Source of the DNA: Euwallacea fornicatus
Lineage: Eukaryota > Arthropoda > Insecta > Coleoptera > Curculionidae
Direction: 5' to 3'
NCBI RefSeq assembly: GCF_040115645.1
Contig: NW_027096031.1
Location: forward strand, 1 to 64,000
DNA length: 64,000 nucleotides
The position numbers and the translations under genes are program-made. The notes under the pieces were generated by a model. That model saw only the letters and a list, made by a program, of their open reading frames with translations. It was not told the origin of the DNA and did not search any database. Of this stretch, positions 12,601 to 27,100 are shown in pieces; within the stretch, counting starts at the first letter, position 1; each line of letters begins with the position of its first letter.

Positions 12601-13600
12601 AACTTCGGCAAATCAGGTCCAAATTTCTTAAACAAAGTGTCAAATTGATCAACTCGACGAGATTTAGCAGATGTCACAACACATCATGATTGGATCTTGT
12701 TAAATTTCCAAGAAAAATTGTACTTTAGGTGCTCAAACACACAACTTTTGTGATTTTTCAAATTTCGAAGCTCGATAACTTCGGCAAATGAGGTCCAAAT
12801 TTGTTAAACAAAGTGTCAAAGTAATCAGCTCGACGAGATTTTGAAGATGTCACAACACATCATGATTGGATCTTGTTAAATTTCCAAGAAAAATTGTACT
12901 TTAGGTGCTCAAACACACAACTTTTGTGATTTTTCAAATTTCGAAGCTCGATAACTTCGGCAAATCAGGTCCAAATTTCTTAAACAAAGTGTCAAATTGA
13001 TCAACTCGACGAGATTTAGCAGATGTCACAACACATCATGATTGGATCTTGTTAAATTTCCAAGAAAAATTGTACTTTAGGTGCTCAAACACACAACTTT
13101 TGTGATTTTTCAAATTTCGAAGCTCGATAACTTCGGCAAATGAGGTCCAAATTTGTTAAACAAAGTGTCAAAGTAATCAGCTCGACGAGATTTTGAAGAT
13201 GTCACAACACATCATGATTGGATCTTGTTAAATTTCCAAGAAAAATTGTACTTTAGGTGCTCAAACACACAACTTTTGTGATTTTTCAAATTTCGAAGCT
13301 CGATAACTTCGGCAAATCAGGTCCAAATTTCTTAAACAAAGTGTCAAATTAATCAGCTCGACGAGATTTTGAAGATGTCACAACACATCATGATTGGATC
13401 TTGTTAAATTTCCAAGAAAAATTGTACTTTAGGTGCTCAAACACACAACTTTTGTGATTTTTCAAATTTCGAAGCTCGATAACTTCGGCAAATCAGGTCC
13501 AAATTTCTTAAACAAAGTGTCAAATTGATCAACTCGACGAGATTTAGCAGATGTCACAACACATCATGATTGGATCTTGTTAAATTTCCAAGAAAAATTG
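9677..13600 (+). repeat. Transition mosaic between the two long-HOR zones
   Basis: This region opens like a third zone A unit. The tag GTACATTATC recurs at 9905, which is 4,926 bp after 4979 and 228 bp into the unit, against 580 bp in copies 1 and 2. Two monomers (352 bp) are therefore missing near the start. Further on, the order of variants no longer follows zone A. The first CTTGTGGAAT monomer, a type common later, appears here at about 10234. A 1-bp deletion (CACTACTTTGTG at about 11861) and GATGTTACAA at about 10384 look private. The right edge is where the 5,279-bp periodicity of the next zone begins. Confidence 0.75.
12592..13295 (+). repeat. Local 352-bp dimer repeat, two copies
   Basis: Monomers starting at 12592 and 12944 carry CAGG, TTCTTAAAC and GATTTAGCAGATGTC. 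Those starting at 12768 and 13120 carry GAGG, TTGTTAAAC, AAAGTAATCAG and GATTTTGAAG. The order is X-Y-X-Y, giving a dimer period of 352 bp. The rare GATTTAGCAG tag lies at 12661 and 13013. It recurs at 13541 and 14245, then once in each following long HOR, so this dimer appears to have seeded monomers of zone B. Confidence 0.85.
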
Positions 13601-16600
13601 TACTTTAGGTGCTCAAACACACAACTTTTGTGATTTTTCAAAATTTAAAGCTCGATAACTTCGGCAAATGAGGTCCAAATTTCTTAAACAAAGTGTCAAA
13701 TTAATCAGATCAACGAGATCTTTAAGATGTCACATCACATCTTGATTCCATCTTGTTGGATTCTCAAGAAAAATAGTACATTATGTGGTCAAACACACTA
13801 CTTTTGTGACTTTTCACAATTTGAAACTCGATAACTTCGGCAAATGAGGACCAAATTTCTTAAACAAAGTGTCAAATTGATCAACTCGACGAGATTTTGC
13901 AGATTCCACAACACATCATGATTCCATCTTGTTGAATTTCCAAGAAAAATAGTACATTATGTGGTCAAACACACTACTTTTGTGATTTTTCAAATTTTGA
14001 AGCTCGATAACTTCGGCAAATCAGGTCCAAATTTCTTAAACAAAGTGTCAAATTAATCAGCTCGACGAGATTTTGAAGATGTCACAACACATCATGATTG
14101 GATCTTGTTAAATTTCCAAGAAAAATTGTACTTTAGGTGCTCAAACACACAACTTTTGTGATTTTTCAAATTTCGAAGCTCGATAACTTCGGCAAATCAG
14201 GTCCAAATTTCTTAAACAAAGTGTCAAATTGATCAACTCGACGAGATTTAGCAGATGTCACAACACATCATGATTGGATCTTGTTAAATTTCCAAGAAAA
14301 ATTGTACTTTAGGTGCTCAAACACACAACTTTTGTGATTTTTCAAATTTCGAAGCTCGATAACTTCGGCAAATGAGGTCCAAATTTGTTAAACAAAGTGT
14401 CAAAGTAATCAGCTCGACGAGATTTTGAAGATGTCACATCACATCTTGATTCCATCTTGTTGGATTCTCAAGAAAAATAGTACATTATGTGGTCAAACAC
14501 ACTACTTTTGTGACTTTTCACAATTTGAAACTCGATAACTTCGGCAAATGAGGACCAAATTTGTTAAACAAAGTGTCAAATTAATAAGCTCGACGAGATT
14601 TTGAAGATGTCACAAGACATCTTGATTCCATCTTGTTGAATTCCCAAGAAAAATAGTACATTATGTGGTCAAACACACTACTTTTGTGACTTTTCACAAT
14701 TTGAAACTCGATAACTTCGGCAAATGAGGACCAAATTTGTTAAACAAAGTGTCAAATTAATAAGCTCGACGAGATTTTGAAGATGTCACAACACATCATG
14801 ATTGGATCTTGTTAAATTTCCAAGAAAAATTGTACTTTAGGTGCTCAAACACACAACTTTTGAGCCTTTTCACAATTTGAAACTCGATAACTTCGGCAAA
14901 TGAGGACCAAATTTGTTAAACAAAGTGTCAAATTAATAAGCTCGACGAGATTTTGAAGATGTCACAAGACATCTTGATTCCATCTTGTTGAATTCCCAAG
15001 AAAAATAGTACATTATGTGGTCAAACACACTACTTTTGTGACTTTTCACAATTTGAAACTCGATAACTTCGGCAAATGAGGACCAAATTTCTTAAACAAA
15101 GTGTCAAATTGATCAACTCGACGAGATTTTGCAGATTCCACAACACATCATGATTCCATCTTGTTGAATTTCCAAGAAAAATAGTACATTATGTGGTCAA
15201 ACACACTACTTTTGTGATTTTTCAAATTTTGAAGCTCGATAACTTCGGCAAATCAGGTCCAAATTTGTTAAACAAAGTGTCGAATTCATCTGCTCAACGA
15301 GATCTTTAAGATGTCACAACACATCATGATTGCATCTTGTTAAATTTCCAAGAAAAATAGTACTTTATGTGCTCAAACATACAACTTTTGTGATTTTTCA
15401 AATTTTGAAGCTCGATAACTTCGGCAAATCAGGTCCAAATTTCTTAAACAAAGTGTCAAATTGATCAACTCGACGAGATTTTGCAGATTCCACAACACAT
15501 CATGATTCCATCTTGTTGAATTTCCAAGAAAAATAGTACATTATGTGGTCAAACACACTACTTTTGTGATTTTTCAAATTTTGAAGCTCGATAACTTCGG
15601 CAAATCAGGTCCAAATTTCTTAAACAAAGTGTCAAATTAATCAGCTCGACGAGATTTTGAAGATGTCACAACACATCATGATTGGATCTTGTTAAATTTC
15701 CAAGAAAAATTGTACTTTAGGTGCTCAAACACACAACTTTTGTGATTTTTCAAATTTCGAAGCTCGATAACTTCGGCAAATGAGGTCCAAATTTGTTAAA
15801 CAAAGTGTCAAAGTAATCAGCTCGACGAGATTTTGAAGATGTCACAACACATCATGATTGGATCTTGTTAAATTTACAAGAAAAATAGTACTTTAGGTGC
15901 TCAAACACACTACTTTTGTGACTTTTAAATTTTGAAGCTCGATAACTTCGGCAAATGAGGTCCAAATTTCTTAAACAAAGTGTCAAATTAATCAGCTCAA
16001 CGAGATCTTTAAGATGTCACATCACATCTTGATTCCATCTTGTTGAATTCTCAAGAAAAATAGTACATTATGTGGTCAAACACACTACTTTTGTGATTTT
16101 TCAAATTTTGAAGCTCGATAACTTCGGCAAATCAGGTCCAAATTTCTTAAACAAAGTGTCAAATTGATCAACTCGACGAGATTTTGCAGATTCCACAACA
16201 CATCATGATTCCATCTTGTTGAATTTCCAAGAAAAATAGTATATTATGTGGTCAAACACACTACTTTTGTGATTTTTCAAATTTTGAAACTCGATAACTT
16301 CGGCAAATGAGGACCAAATTTGTTAAACAATGTGTCAAATTAATCAGCTCGACGAGATTTTGAAGATGTCACAACACATCATGATTCCATCTTGTTGAAT
16401 TTCCAAGAAAAATATGACATTATGTGGTCAAACACACTACTTTTGTGATTTTTCAAATTTTGAAGCTCGATAACTTCGGCAAATGAGGTCCAAATTTCTT
16501 AAACAAAGTGTCAAATTGATCAACTCGACGAGATCTTTAAGATGTCACAACACATCTTGATTCCATCTTGTGGAATTTCCAAGAAAAATAGTACTTTAGG

Positions 16601-18878
16601 TACTCAAACACACAACTTTTGTGATTTTTCAAATTTTGAAGCTCGATAACTTCGGCAAATGAGGTCCAAATTTCTTAAACAAAGTGTCAAATTGAACAAC
16701 TCGACGAGATCTTTAAGATATCACAACACATCATGATTGCATCTTGTTGAATTTCCAAGAAAAATAGTACTTTATGTGCTCAAACACACAACTTTTTTGA
16801 CTTTTCAAATTTTGAAGCTCGATAACTTCGGCAAATCAGGTCCAAATTTCTTAAACAAAGTGTCAAATTGATCAACTCGACGAGATTTGGCAGATTCCAC
16901 AACACATCATGATTCCATCTTGTTGAATTTCCAAGAAAAATAGTACATTATGTGGTCAAACACACAACTTTTGTGATTTTTTAAATTTTGAAGCTCGATA
17001 ACTTCGGCAAATGAGGTCCAAATTTCTTAAACAAAGTGTCAAATTGATCAACTCGACGAGATCTTTAAGATGTCACAACACATCTTGATTCCATCTTGTG
17101 GAATTTCCAAGAAAAATAGTACTTTAGGTGCTCAAACACACAACTTTTGTGATTTTTCAAATTTTGAAGCTCGATAACATCGGCAAATGAGGTCCAAATT
17201 TCTTAAACAAAGTGTCAAATTGATCAACTCGACGAGATCTTTAAGATGTCACAACACATCTTGTTTCCATCTTGTGGAATTTCCAAGAAAAATAGTACTT
17301 TAGGTGCTCAAACACACAACTTTTGTGATTTTTCAAATTTTGAAGCTCGATAACATCGGCAAATGAGGTCCAAATTTCTTAAACAAAGTGTCAAATTGTT
17401 CAACTCGACGAGATCTTTAAGATGTCACAACACATCTTGATTCCATCTTGTGGAATTTCCAAGAAAAATAGTACATTATGTGGTCAAACACACTACTTTT
17501 GTGATTTTTCAAATTTTGAAGCTCGATAACTTCGGCAAATCAGGTCCAAATTTCTTACACAAAGTGTCAAATTGCTCAACTCGACGAGATTTTGCAGATT
17601 CCACAACACATCTTGATTCCATCTTGTGGAATTTCCAAGAAAAATAGTACATTATGTGGTCAAACACACAACTTTTGTGACTTTTCAAATTTTGAAGCTC
17701 GATAACTTCGGCAAATCAGGTCCAAATTTCTTACACAAAGTGTCAAATTGCTCAACTCGACGAGATTTTGCAGATTCCACAACACATCTTGATTCCATCT
17801 TGTGGAATTTCCAAGAAAAATAGTACATTATGTGGTCAAACACACAACTTTTGTGACTTTTCAAATTTTGAAGCTCGATAACTTCGGCAAATGAGGTCCA
17901 AATTTCTTAAACAAAGTGTCAAATTGATCAACTCGACGAGATTTTGCAGATTCCACAACACATCATGATTCCAACTTGTTGAATTTCCCAGAAAAATAGT
18001 ACTTTATGTGCTCAAACACACAACTTTTTTGACTTTTCAAATTTTGAAGCTCGATAACTTCGGCAAATGAGGTCCAAATTTCTTAAACAAAGTGTCAAAT
18101 TGATCAACTCGACGAGATCTTTAAGATGTCACAACACATCTTGATTCCATCTTGTGGAATTTCCAAGAAAAATAGTACTTTAGGTGCTCAAACACACAAC
18201 TTTTGTGATTTTTCAAATTTTGAAGCTCGATAACTTCGGCAAATCAGGTCCAAATTTCTTAAACAAAGTGTCAAATTGATCAACTCGACGAGATCTTTAA
18301 GATGTCACAACACATCATGATTGCATCTTGTTGAATTTCCAAGAAAAATAGTACATTATGTGGTCAAACACACTACTTTTGTGATTTTTCAAATTTTGAA
18401 GCTCGATAACTTCGGCAAATGAGGTCCAAATTTCTTAAACAAAGTGCCAAATTGAACAACTCGACGAGATCTTTAAGAAATCACAACACATCTTGATTCC
18501 ATCTTGATGAATTTCCAAGAAAAATAGTACATTATGTGGTCAAACACACTACTTTTGTGATTTTTCAAATTTTGAAGCTCGATAACTTCGGCAAATCAGG
18601 TCCAAATTTCTTAAACAAAGTGTCAAATTGATCAACTCGACGAGATTTTGCAGATTCCACAACACATCATGATTCCATCTTGTTGAATTTCCAAGAAAAA
18701 TAGTACATTATGTGGTCAAACACACTACTTTTGTGATTTTTCAAATTTTGAAGCTCGATAACTTCGGCAAATGAGGTCCAAATTTCTTCAACAAAGTGTC
18801 AAATTGATCAACTCGACGAGATCTTTAAGATGTCACAACACATCTTGATTCCATCTTGTGGAATTTCCAAGAAAAATA
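13600..18878 (+). repeat. Zone B higher-order repeat, copy 1 (30 monomers, 5,279 bp)
   Basis: The tag CAGATCAACG lies at 13706, 18985 and 24264, giving two exact intervals of 5,279 bp (30 x 176 minus 1). The missing base is visible as GACTTTTAAATTTT at about 15921. Other once-per-unit tags are ATATGACATT at about 16411, GGTACTCAAA at about 16599 and CTTTAAGAAA at 18471. A private difference is GATTTGGCAG at about 16883, where copy 2 has GATTTTGCAG. The left edge is where similarity to copy 2 starts, a little before 13,606. Confidence 0.92.
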
Positions 18879-21800
18879 GTACTTTAGGTGCTCAAACACA
18901 CAACTTTTGTGATTTTTCAAAATTTAAAGCTCGATAACTTCGGCAAATGAGGTCCAAATTTCTTAAACAAAGTGTCAAATTAATCAGATCAACGAGATCT
19001 TTAAGATGTCACATCACATCTTGATTCCATCTTGTTGGATTCTCAAGAAAAATAGTACATTATGTGGTCAAACACACTACTTTTGTGACTTTTCACAATT
19101 TGAAACTCGATAACTTCGGCAAATGAGGACCAAATTTCTTAAACAAAGTGTCAAATTGATCAACTCGACGAGATTTTGCAGATTCCACAACACATCATGA
19201 TTCCATCTTGTTGAATTTCCAAGAAAAATAGTACATTATGTGGTCAAACACACTACTTTTGTGATTTTTCAAATTTTGAAGCTCGATAACTTCGGCAAAT
19301 CAGGTCCAAATTTCTTAAACAAAGTGTCAAATTAATCAGCTCGACGAGATTTTGAAGATGTCACAACACATCATGATTGGATCTTGTTAAATTTCCAAGA
19401 AAAATTGTACTTTAGGTGCTCAAACACACAACTTTTGTGATTTTTCAAATTTCGAAGCTCGATAACTTCGGCAAATCAGGTCCAAATTTCTTAAACAAAG
19501 TGTCAAATTGATCAACTCGACGAGATTTAGCAGATGTCACAACACATCATGATTGGATCTTGTTAAATTTCCAAGAAAAATTGTACTTTAGGTGCTCAAA
19601 CACACAACTTTTGTGATTTTTCAAATTTCGAAGCTCGATAACTTCGGCAAATGAGGTCCAAATTTGTTAAACAAAGTGTCAAAGTAATCAGCTCGACGAG
19701 ATTTTGAAGATGTCACATCACATCTTGATTCCATCTTGTTGGATTCTCAAGAAAAATAGTACATTATGTGGTCAAACACACTACTTTTGTGACTTTTCAC
19801 AATTTGAAACTCGATAACTTCGGCAAATGAGGACCAAATTTGTTAAACAAAGTGTCAAATTAATAAGCTCGACGAGATTTTGAAGATGTCACAAGACATC
19901 TTGATTCCATCTTGTTGAATTCCCAAGAAAAATAGTACATTATGTGGTCAAACACACTACTTTTGTGACTTTTCACAATTTGAAACTCGATAACTTCGGC
20001 AAATGAGGACCAAATTTGTTAAACAAAGTGTCAAATTAATAAGCTCGACGAGATTTTGAAGATGTCACAACACATCATGATTGGATCTTGTTAAATTTCC
20101 AAGAAAAATTGTACTTTAGGTGCTCAAACACACAACTTTTGAGCCTTTTCACAATTTGAAACTCGATAACTTCGGCAAATGAGGACCAAATTTGTTAAAC
20201 AAAGTGTCAAATTAATAAGCTCGACGAGATTTTGAAGATGTCACAAGACATCTTGATTCCATCTTGTTGAATTCCCAAGAAAAATAGTACATTATGTGGT
20301 CAAACACACTACTTTTGTGACTTTTCACAATTTGAAACTCGATAACTTCGGCAAATGAGGACCAAATTTCTTAAACAAAGTGTCAAATTGATCAACTCGA
20401 CGAGATTTTGCAGATTCCACAACACATCATGATTCCATCTTGTTGAATTTCCAAGAAAAATAGTACATTATGTGGTCAAACACACTACTTTTGTGATTTT
20501 TCAAATTTTGAAGCTCGATAACTTCGGCAAATCAGGTCCAAATTTGTTAAACAAAGTGTCGAATTCATCTGCTCAACGAGATCTTTAAGATGTCACAACA
20601 CATCATGATTGCATCTTGTTAAATTTCCAAGAAAAATAGTACTTTATGTGCTCAAACATACAACTTTTGTGATTTTTCAAATTTTGAAGCTCGATAACTT
20701 CGGCAAATCAGGTCCAAATTTCTTAAACAAAGTGTCAAATTGATCAACTCGACGAGATTTTGCAGATTCCACAACACATCATGATTCCATCTTGTTGAAT
20801 TTCCAAGAAAAATAGTACATTATGTGGTCAAACACACTACTTTTGTGATTTTTCAAATTTTGAAGCTCGATAACTTCGGCAAATCAGGTCCAAATTTCTT
20901 AAACAAAGTGTCAAATTAATCAGCTCGACGAGATTTTGAAGATGTCACAACACATCATGATTGGATCTTGTTAAATTTCCAAGAAAAATTGTACTTTAGG
21001 TGCTCAAACACACAACTTTTGTGATTTTTCAAATTTCGAAGCTCGATAACTTCGGCAAATGAGGTCCAAATTTGTTAAACAAAGTGTCAAAGTAATCAGC
21101 TCGACGAGATTTTGAAGATGTCACAACACATCATGATTGGATCTTGTTAAATTTACAAGAAAAATAGTACTTTAGGTGCTCAAACACACTACTTTTGTGA
21201 CTTTTAAATTTTGAAGCTCGATAACTTCGGCAAATGAGGTCCAAATTTCTTAAACAAAGTGTCAAATTAATCAGCTCAACGAGATCTTTAAGATGTCACA
21301 TCACATCTTGATTCCATCTTGTTGAATTCTCAAGAAAAATAGTACATTATGTGGTCAAACACACTACTTTTGTGATTTTTCAAATTTTGAAGCTCGATAA
21401 CTTCGGCAAATCAGGTCCAAATTTCTTAAACAAAGTGTCAAATTGATCAACTCGACGAGATTTTGCAGATTCCACAACACATCATGATTCCATCTTGTTG
21501 AATTTCCAAGAAAAATAGTATATTATGTGGTCAAACACACTACTTTTGTGATTTTTCAAATTTTGAAACTCGATAACTTCGGCAAATGAGGACCAAATTT
21601 GTTAAACAATGTGTCAAATTAATCAGCTCGACGAGATTTTGAAGATGTCACAACACATCATGATTCCATCTTGTTGAATTTCCAAGAAAAATATGACATT
21701 ATGTGGTCAAACACACTACTTTTGTGATTTTTCAAATTTTGAAGCTCGATAACTTCGGCAAATGAGGTCCAAATTTCTTAAACAAAGTGTCAAATTGATC

Positions 21801-24157
21801 AACTCGACGAGATCTTTAAGATGTCACAACACATCTTGATTCCATCTTGTGGAATTTCCAAGAAAAATAGTACTTTAGGTACTCAAACACACAACTTTTG
21901 TGATTTTTCAAATTTTGAAGCTCGATAACTTCGGCAAATGAGGTCCAAATTTCTTAAACAAAGTGTCAAATTGAACAACTCGACGAGATCTTTAAGATAT
22001 CACAACACATCATGATTGCATCTTGTTGAATTTCCAAGAAAAATAGTACTTTATGTGCTCAAACACACAACTTTTTTGACTTTTCAAATTTTGAAGCTCG
22101 ATAACTTCGGCAAATCAGGTCCAAATTTCTTAAACAAAGTGTCAAATTGATCAACTCGACGAGATTTTGCAGATTCCACAACACATCATGATTCCATCTT
22201 GTTGAATTTCCAAGAAAAATAGTACATTATGTGGTCAAACACACAACTTTTGTGATTTTTTAAATTTTGAAGCTCGATAACTTCGGCAAATGAGGTCCAA
22301 ATTTCTTAAACAAAGTGTCAAATTGATCAACTCGACGAGATCTTTAAGATGTCACAACACATCTTGATTCCATCTTGTGGAATTTCCAAGAAAAATAGTA
22401 CTTTAGGTGCTCAAACACACAACTTTTGTGATTTTTCAAATTTTGAAGCTCGATAACATCGGCAAATGAGGTCCAAATTTCTTAAACAAAGTGTCAAATT
22501 GATCAACTCGACGAGATCTTTAAGATGTCACAACACATCTTGTTTCCATCTTGTGGAATTTCCAAGAAAAATAGTACTTTAGGTGCTCAAACACACAACT
22601 TTTGTGATTTTTCAAATTTTGAAGCTCGATAACATCGGCAAATGAGGTCCAAATTTCTTAAACAAAGTGTCAAATTGTTCAACTCGACGAGATCTTTAAG
22701 ATGTCACAACACATCTTGATTCCATCTTGTGGAATTTCCAAGAAAAATAGTACATTATGTGGTCAAACACACTACTTTTGTGATTTTTCAAATTTTGAAG
22801 CTCGATAACTTCGGCAAATCAGGTCCAAATTTCTTACACAAAGTGTCAAATTGCTCAACTCGACGAGATTTTGCAGATTCCACAACACATCTTGATTCCA
22901 TCTTGTGGAATTTCCAAGAAAAATAGTACATTATGTGGTCAAACACACAACTTTTGTGACTTTTCAAATTTTGAAGCTCGATAACTTCGGCAAATCAGGT
23001 CCAAATTTCTTACACAAAGTGTCAAATTGCTCAACTCGACGAGATTTTGCAGATTCCACAACACATCTTGATTCCATCTTGTGGAATTTCCAAGAAAAAT
23101 AGTACATTATGTGGTCAAACACACAACTTTTGTGACTTTTCAAATTTTGAAGCTCGATAACTTCGGCAAATGAGGTCCAAATTTCTTAAACAAAGTGTCA
23201 AATTGATCAACTCGACGAGATTTTGCAGATTCCACAACACATCATGATTCCAACTTGTTGAATTTCCCAGAAAAATAGTACTTTATGTGCTCAAACACAC
23301 AACTTTTTTGACTTTTCAAATTTTGAAGCTCGATAACTTCGGCAAATGAGGTCCAAATTTCTTAAACAAAGTGTCAAATTGATCAACTCGACGAGATCTT
23401 TAAGATGTCACAACACATCTTGATTCCATCTTGTGGAATTTCCAAGAAAAATAGTACTTTAGGTGCTCAAACACACAACTTTTGTGATTTTTCAAATTTT
23501 GAAGCTCGATAACTTCGGCAAATCAGGTCCAAATTTCTTAAACAAAGTGTCAAATTGATCAACTCGACGAGATCTTTAAGATGTCACAACACATCATGAT
23601 TGCATCTTGTTGAATTTCCAAGAAAAATAGTACATTATGTGGTCAAACACACTACTTTTGTGATTTTTCAAATTTTGAAGCTCGATAACTTCGGCAAATG
23701 AGGTCCAAATTTCTTAAACAAAGTGCCAAATTGAACAACTCGACGAGATCTTTAAGAAATCACAACACATCTTGATTCCATCTTGATGAATTTCCAAGAA
23801 AAATAGTACATTATGTGGTCAAACACACTACTTTTGTGATTTTTCAAATTTTGAAGCTCGATAACTTCGGCAAATCAGGTCCAAATTTCTTAAACAAAGT
23901 GTCAAATTGATCAACTCGACGAGATTTTGCAGATTCCACAACACATCATGATTCCATCTTGTTGAATTTCCAAGAAAAATAGTACATTATGTGGTCAAAC
24001 ACACTACTTTTGTGATTTTTCAAATTTTGAAGCTCGATAACTTCGGCAAATGAGGTCCAAATTTCTTCAACAAAGTGTCAAATTGATCAACTCGACGAGA
24101 TCTTTAAGATGTCACAACACATCTTGATTCCATCTTGTGGAATTTCCAAGAAAAATA
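18879..24157 (+). repeat. Zone B higher-order repeat, copy 2 (30 monomers, 5,279 bp)
   Basis: This copy is collinear with copy 1 throughout at an offset of 5,279 bp, including the one-base deletion at about 21199 and the ATATGACATT variant at about 21690. CTTTAAGAAA at 23750 is 5,279 bp after 18471. By eye the two copies are almost identical, which implies recent duplication or active homogenisation. It holds the GATTTAGCAG monomer type inherited from the transition zone. Confidence 0.93.
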
Positions 24158-27100
24158 GTACTTTAGGTGCTCAAACACACAACTTTTGTGATTTTTCAAA
24201 ATTTAAAGCTCGATAACTTCGGCAAATGAGGTCCAAATTTCTTAAACAAAGTGTCAAATTAATCAGATCAACGAGATCTTTAAGATGTCACATCACATCT
24301 TGATTCCATCTTGTTGGATTCTCAAGAAAAATAGTACATTATGTGGTCAAACACACTACTTTTGTGACTTTTCACAATTTGAAACTCGATAACTTCGGCA
24401 AATGAGGACCAAATTTCTTAAACAAAGTGTCAAATTGATCAACTCGACGAGATTTTGCAGATTCCACAACACATCATGATTCCATCTTGTTGAATTTCCA
24501 AGAAAAATAGTACATTATGTGGTCAAACACACTACTTTTGTGATTTTTCAAATTTTGAAGCTCGATAACTTCGGCAAATCAGGTCCAAATTTCTTAAACA
24601 AAGTGTCAAATTAATCAGCTCGACGAGATTTTGAAGATGTCACAACACATCATGATTGGATCTTGTTAAATTTCCAAGAAAAATTGTACTTTAGGTGCTC
24701 AAACACACAACTTTTGTGATTTTTCAAATTTCGAAGCTCGATAACTTCGGCAAATCAGGTCCAAATTTCTTAAACAAAGTGTCAAATTGATCAACTCGAC
24801 GAGATTTAGCAGATGTCACAACACATCATGATTGGATCTTGTTAAATTTCCAAGAAAAATTGTACTTTAGGTGCTCAAACACACAACTTTTGTGATTTTT
24901 CAAATTTCGAAGCTCGATAACTTCGGCAAATGAGGTCCAAATTTGTTAAACAAAGTGTCAAAGTAATCAGCTCGACGAGATTTTGAAGATGTCACATCAC
25001 ATCTTGATTCCATCTTGTTGGATTCTCAAGAAAAATAGTACATTATGTGGTCAAACACACTACTTTTGTGACTTTTCACAATTTGAAACTCGATAACTTC
25101 GGCAAATGAGGACCAAATTTGTTAAACAAAGTGTCAAATTAATAAGCTCGACGAGATTTTGAAGATGTCACAAGACATCTTGATTCCATCTTGTTGAATT
25201 CCCAAGAAAAATAGTACATTATGTGGTCAAACACACTACTTTTGTGACTTTTCACAATTTGAAACTCGATAACTTCGGCAAATGAGGACCAAATTTGTTA
25301 AACAAAGTGTCAAATTAATAAGCTCGACGAGATTTTGAAGATGTCACAACACATCATGATTGGATCTTGTTAAATTTCCAAGAAAAATTGTACTTTAGGT
25401 GCTCAAACACACAACTTTTGAGCCTTTTCACAATTTGAAACTCGATAACTTCGGCAAATGAGGACCAAATTTGTTAAACAAAGTGTCAAATTAATAAGCT
25501 CGACGAGATTTTGAAGATGTCACAAGACATCTTGATTCCATCTTGTTGAATTCCCAAGAAAAATAGTACATTATGTGGTCAAACACACTACTTTTGTGAC
25601 TTTTCACAATTTGAAACTCGATAACTTCGGCAAATGAGGACCAAATTTCTTAAACAAAGTGTCAAATTGATCAACTCGACGAGATTTTGCAGATTCCACA
25701 ACACATCATGATTCCATCTTGTTGAATTTCCAAGAAAAATAGTACATTATGTGGTCAAACACACTACTTTTGTGATTTTTCAAATTTTGAAGCTCGATAA
25801 CTTCGGCAAATCAGGTCCAAATTTGTTAAACAAAGTGTCGAATTCATCTGCTCAACGAGATCTTTAAGATGTCACAACACATCATGATTGCATCTTGTTA
25901 AATTTCCAAGAAAAATAGTACTTTATGTGCTCAAACATACAACTTTTGTGATTTTTCAAATTTTGAAGCTCGATAACTTCGGCAAATCAGGTCCAAATTT
26001 CTTAAACAAAGTGTCAAATTGATCAACTCGACGAGATTTTGCAGATTCCACAACACATCATGATTCCATCTTGTTGAATTTCCAAGAAAAATAGTACATT
26101 ATGTGGTCAAACACACTACTTTTGTGATTTTTCAAATTTTGAAGCTCGATAACTTCGGCAAATCAGGTCCAAATTTCTTAAACAAAGTGTCAAATTAATC
26201 AGCTCGACGAGATTTTGAAGATGTCACAACACATCATGATTGGATCTTGTTAAATTTCCAAGAAAAATTGTACTTTAGGTGCTCAAACACACAACTTTTG
26301 TGATTTTTCAAATTTCGAAGCTCGATAACTTCGGCAAATGAGGTCCAAATTTGTTAAACAAAGTGTCAAAGTAATCAGCTCGACGAGATTTTGAAGATGT
26401 CACAACACATCATGATTGGATCTTGTTAAATTTACAAGAAAAATAGTACTTTAGGTGCTCAAACACACTACTTTTGTGACTTTTAAATTTTGAAGCTCGA
26501 TAACTTCGGCAAATGAGGTCCAAATTTCTTAAACAAAGTGTCAAATTAATCAGCTCAACGAGATCTTTAAGATGTCACATCACATCTTGATTCCATCTTG
26601 TTGAATTCTCAAGAAAAATAGTACATTATGTGGTCAAACACACTACTTTTGTGATTTTTCAAATTTTGAAGCTCGATAACTTCGGCAAATCAGGTCCAAA
26701 TTTCTTAAACAAAGTGTCAAATTGATCAACTCGACGAGATTTTGCAGATTCCACAACACATCATGATTCCATCTTGTTGAATTTCCAAGAAAAATAGTAT
26801 ATTATGTGGTCAAACACACTACTTTTGTGATTTTTCAAATTTTGAAACTCGATAACTTCGGCAAATGAGGACCAAATTTGTTAAACAATGTGTCAAATTA
26901 ATCAGCTCGACGAGATTTTGAAGATGTCACAACACATCATGATTCCATCTTGTTGAATTTCCAAGAAAAATATGACATTATGTGGTCAAACACACTACTT
27001 TTGTGATTTTTCAAATTTTGAAGCTCGATAACTTCGGCAAATGAGGTCCAAATTTCTTAAACAAAGTGTCAAATTGATCAACTCGACGAGATCTTTAAGA

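Noticed and set aside
17450..17823. Overlapping 65-codon + strand frames, repeated at 22,729-23,102 and 28,712-29,085
   Set aside because: They start at the ATG of one monomer variant and read through the next monomer. The repeats at the other two places follow from the 5,279/5,983-bp HOR copies, not from a conserved gene family.
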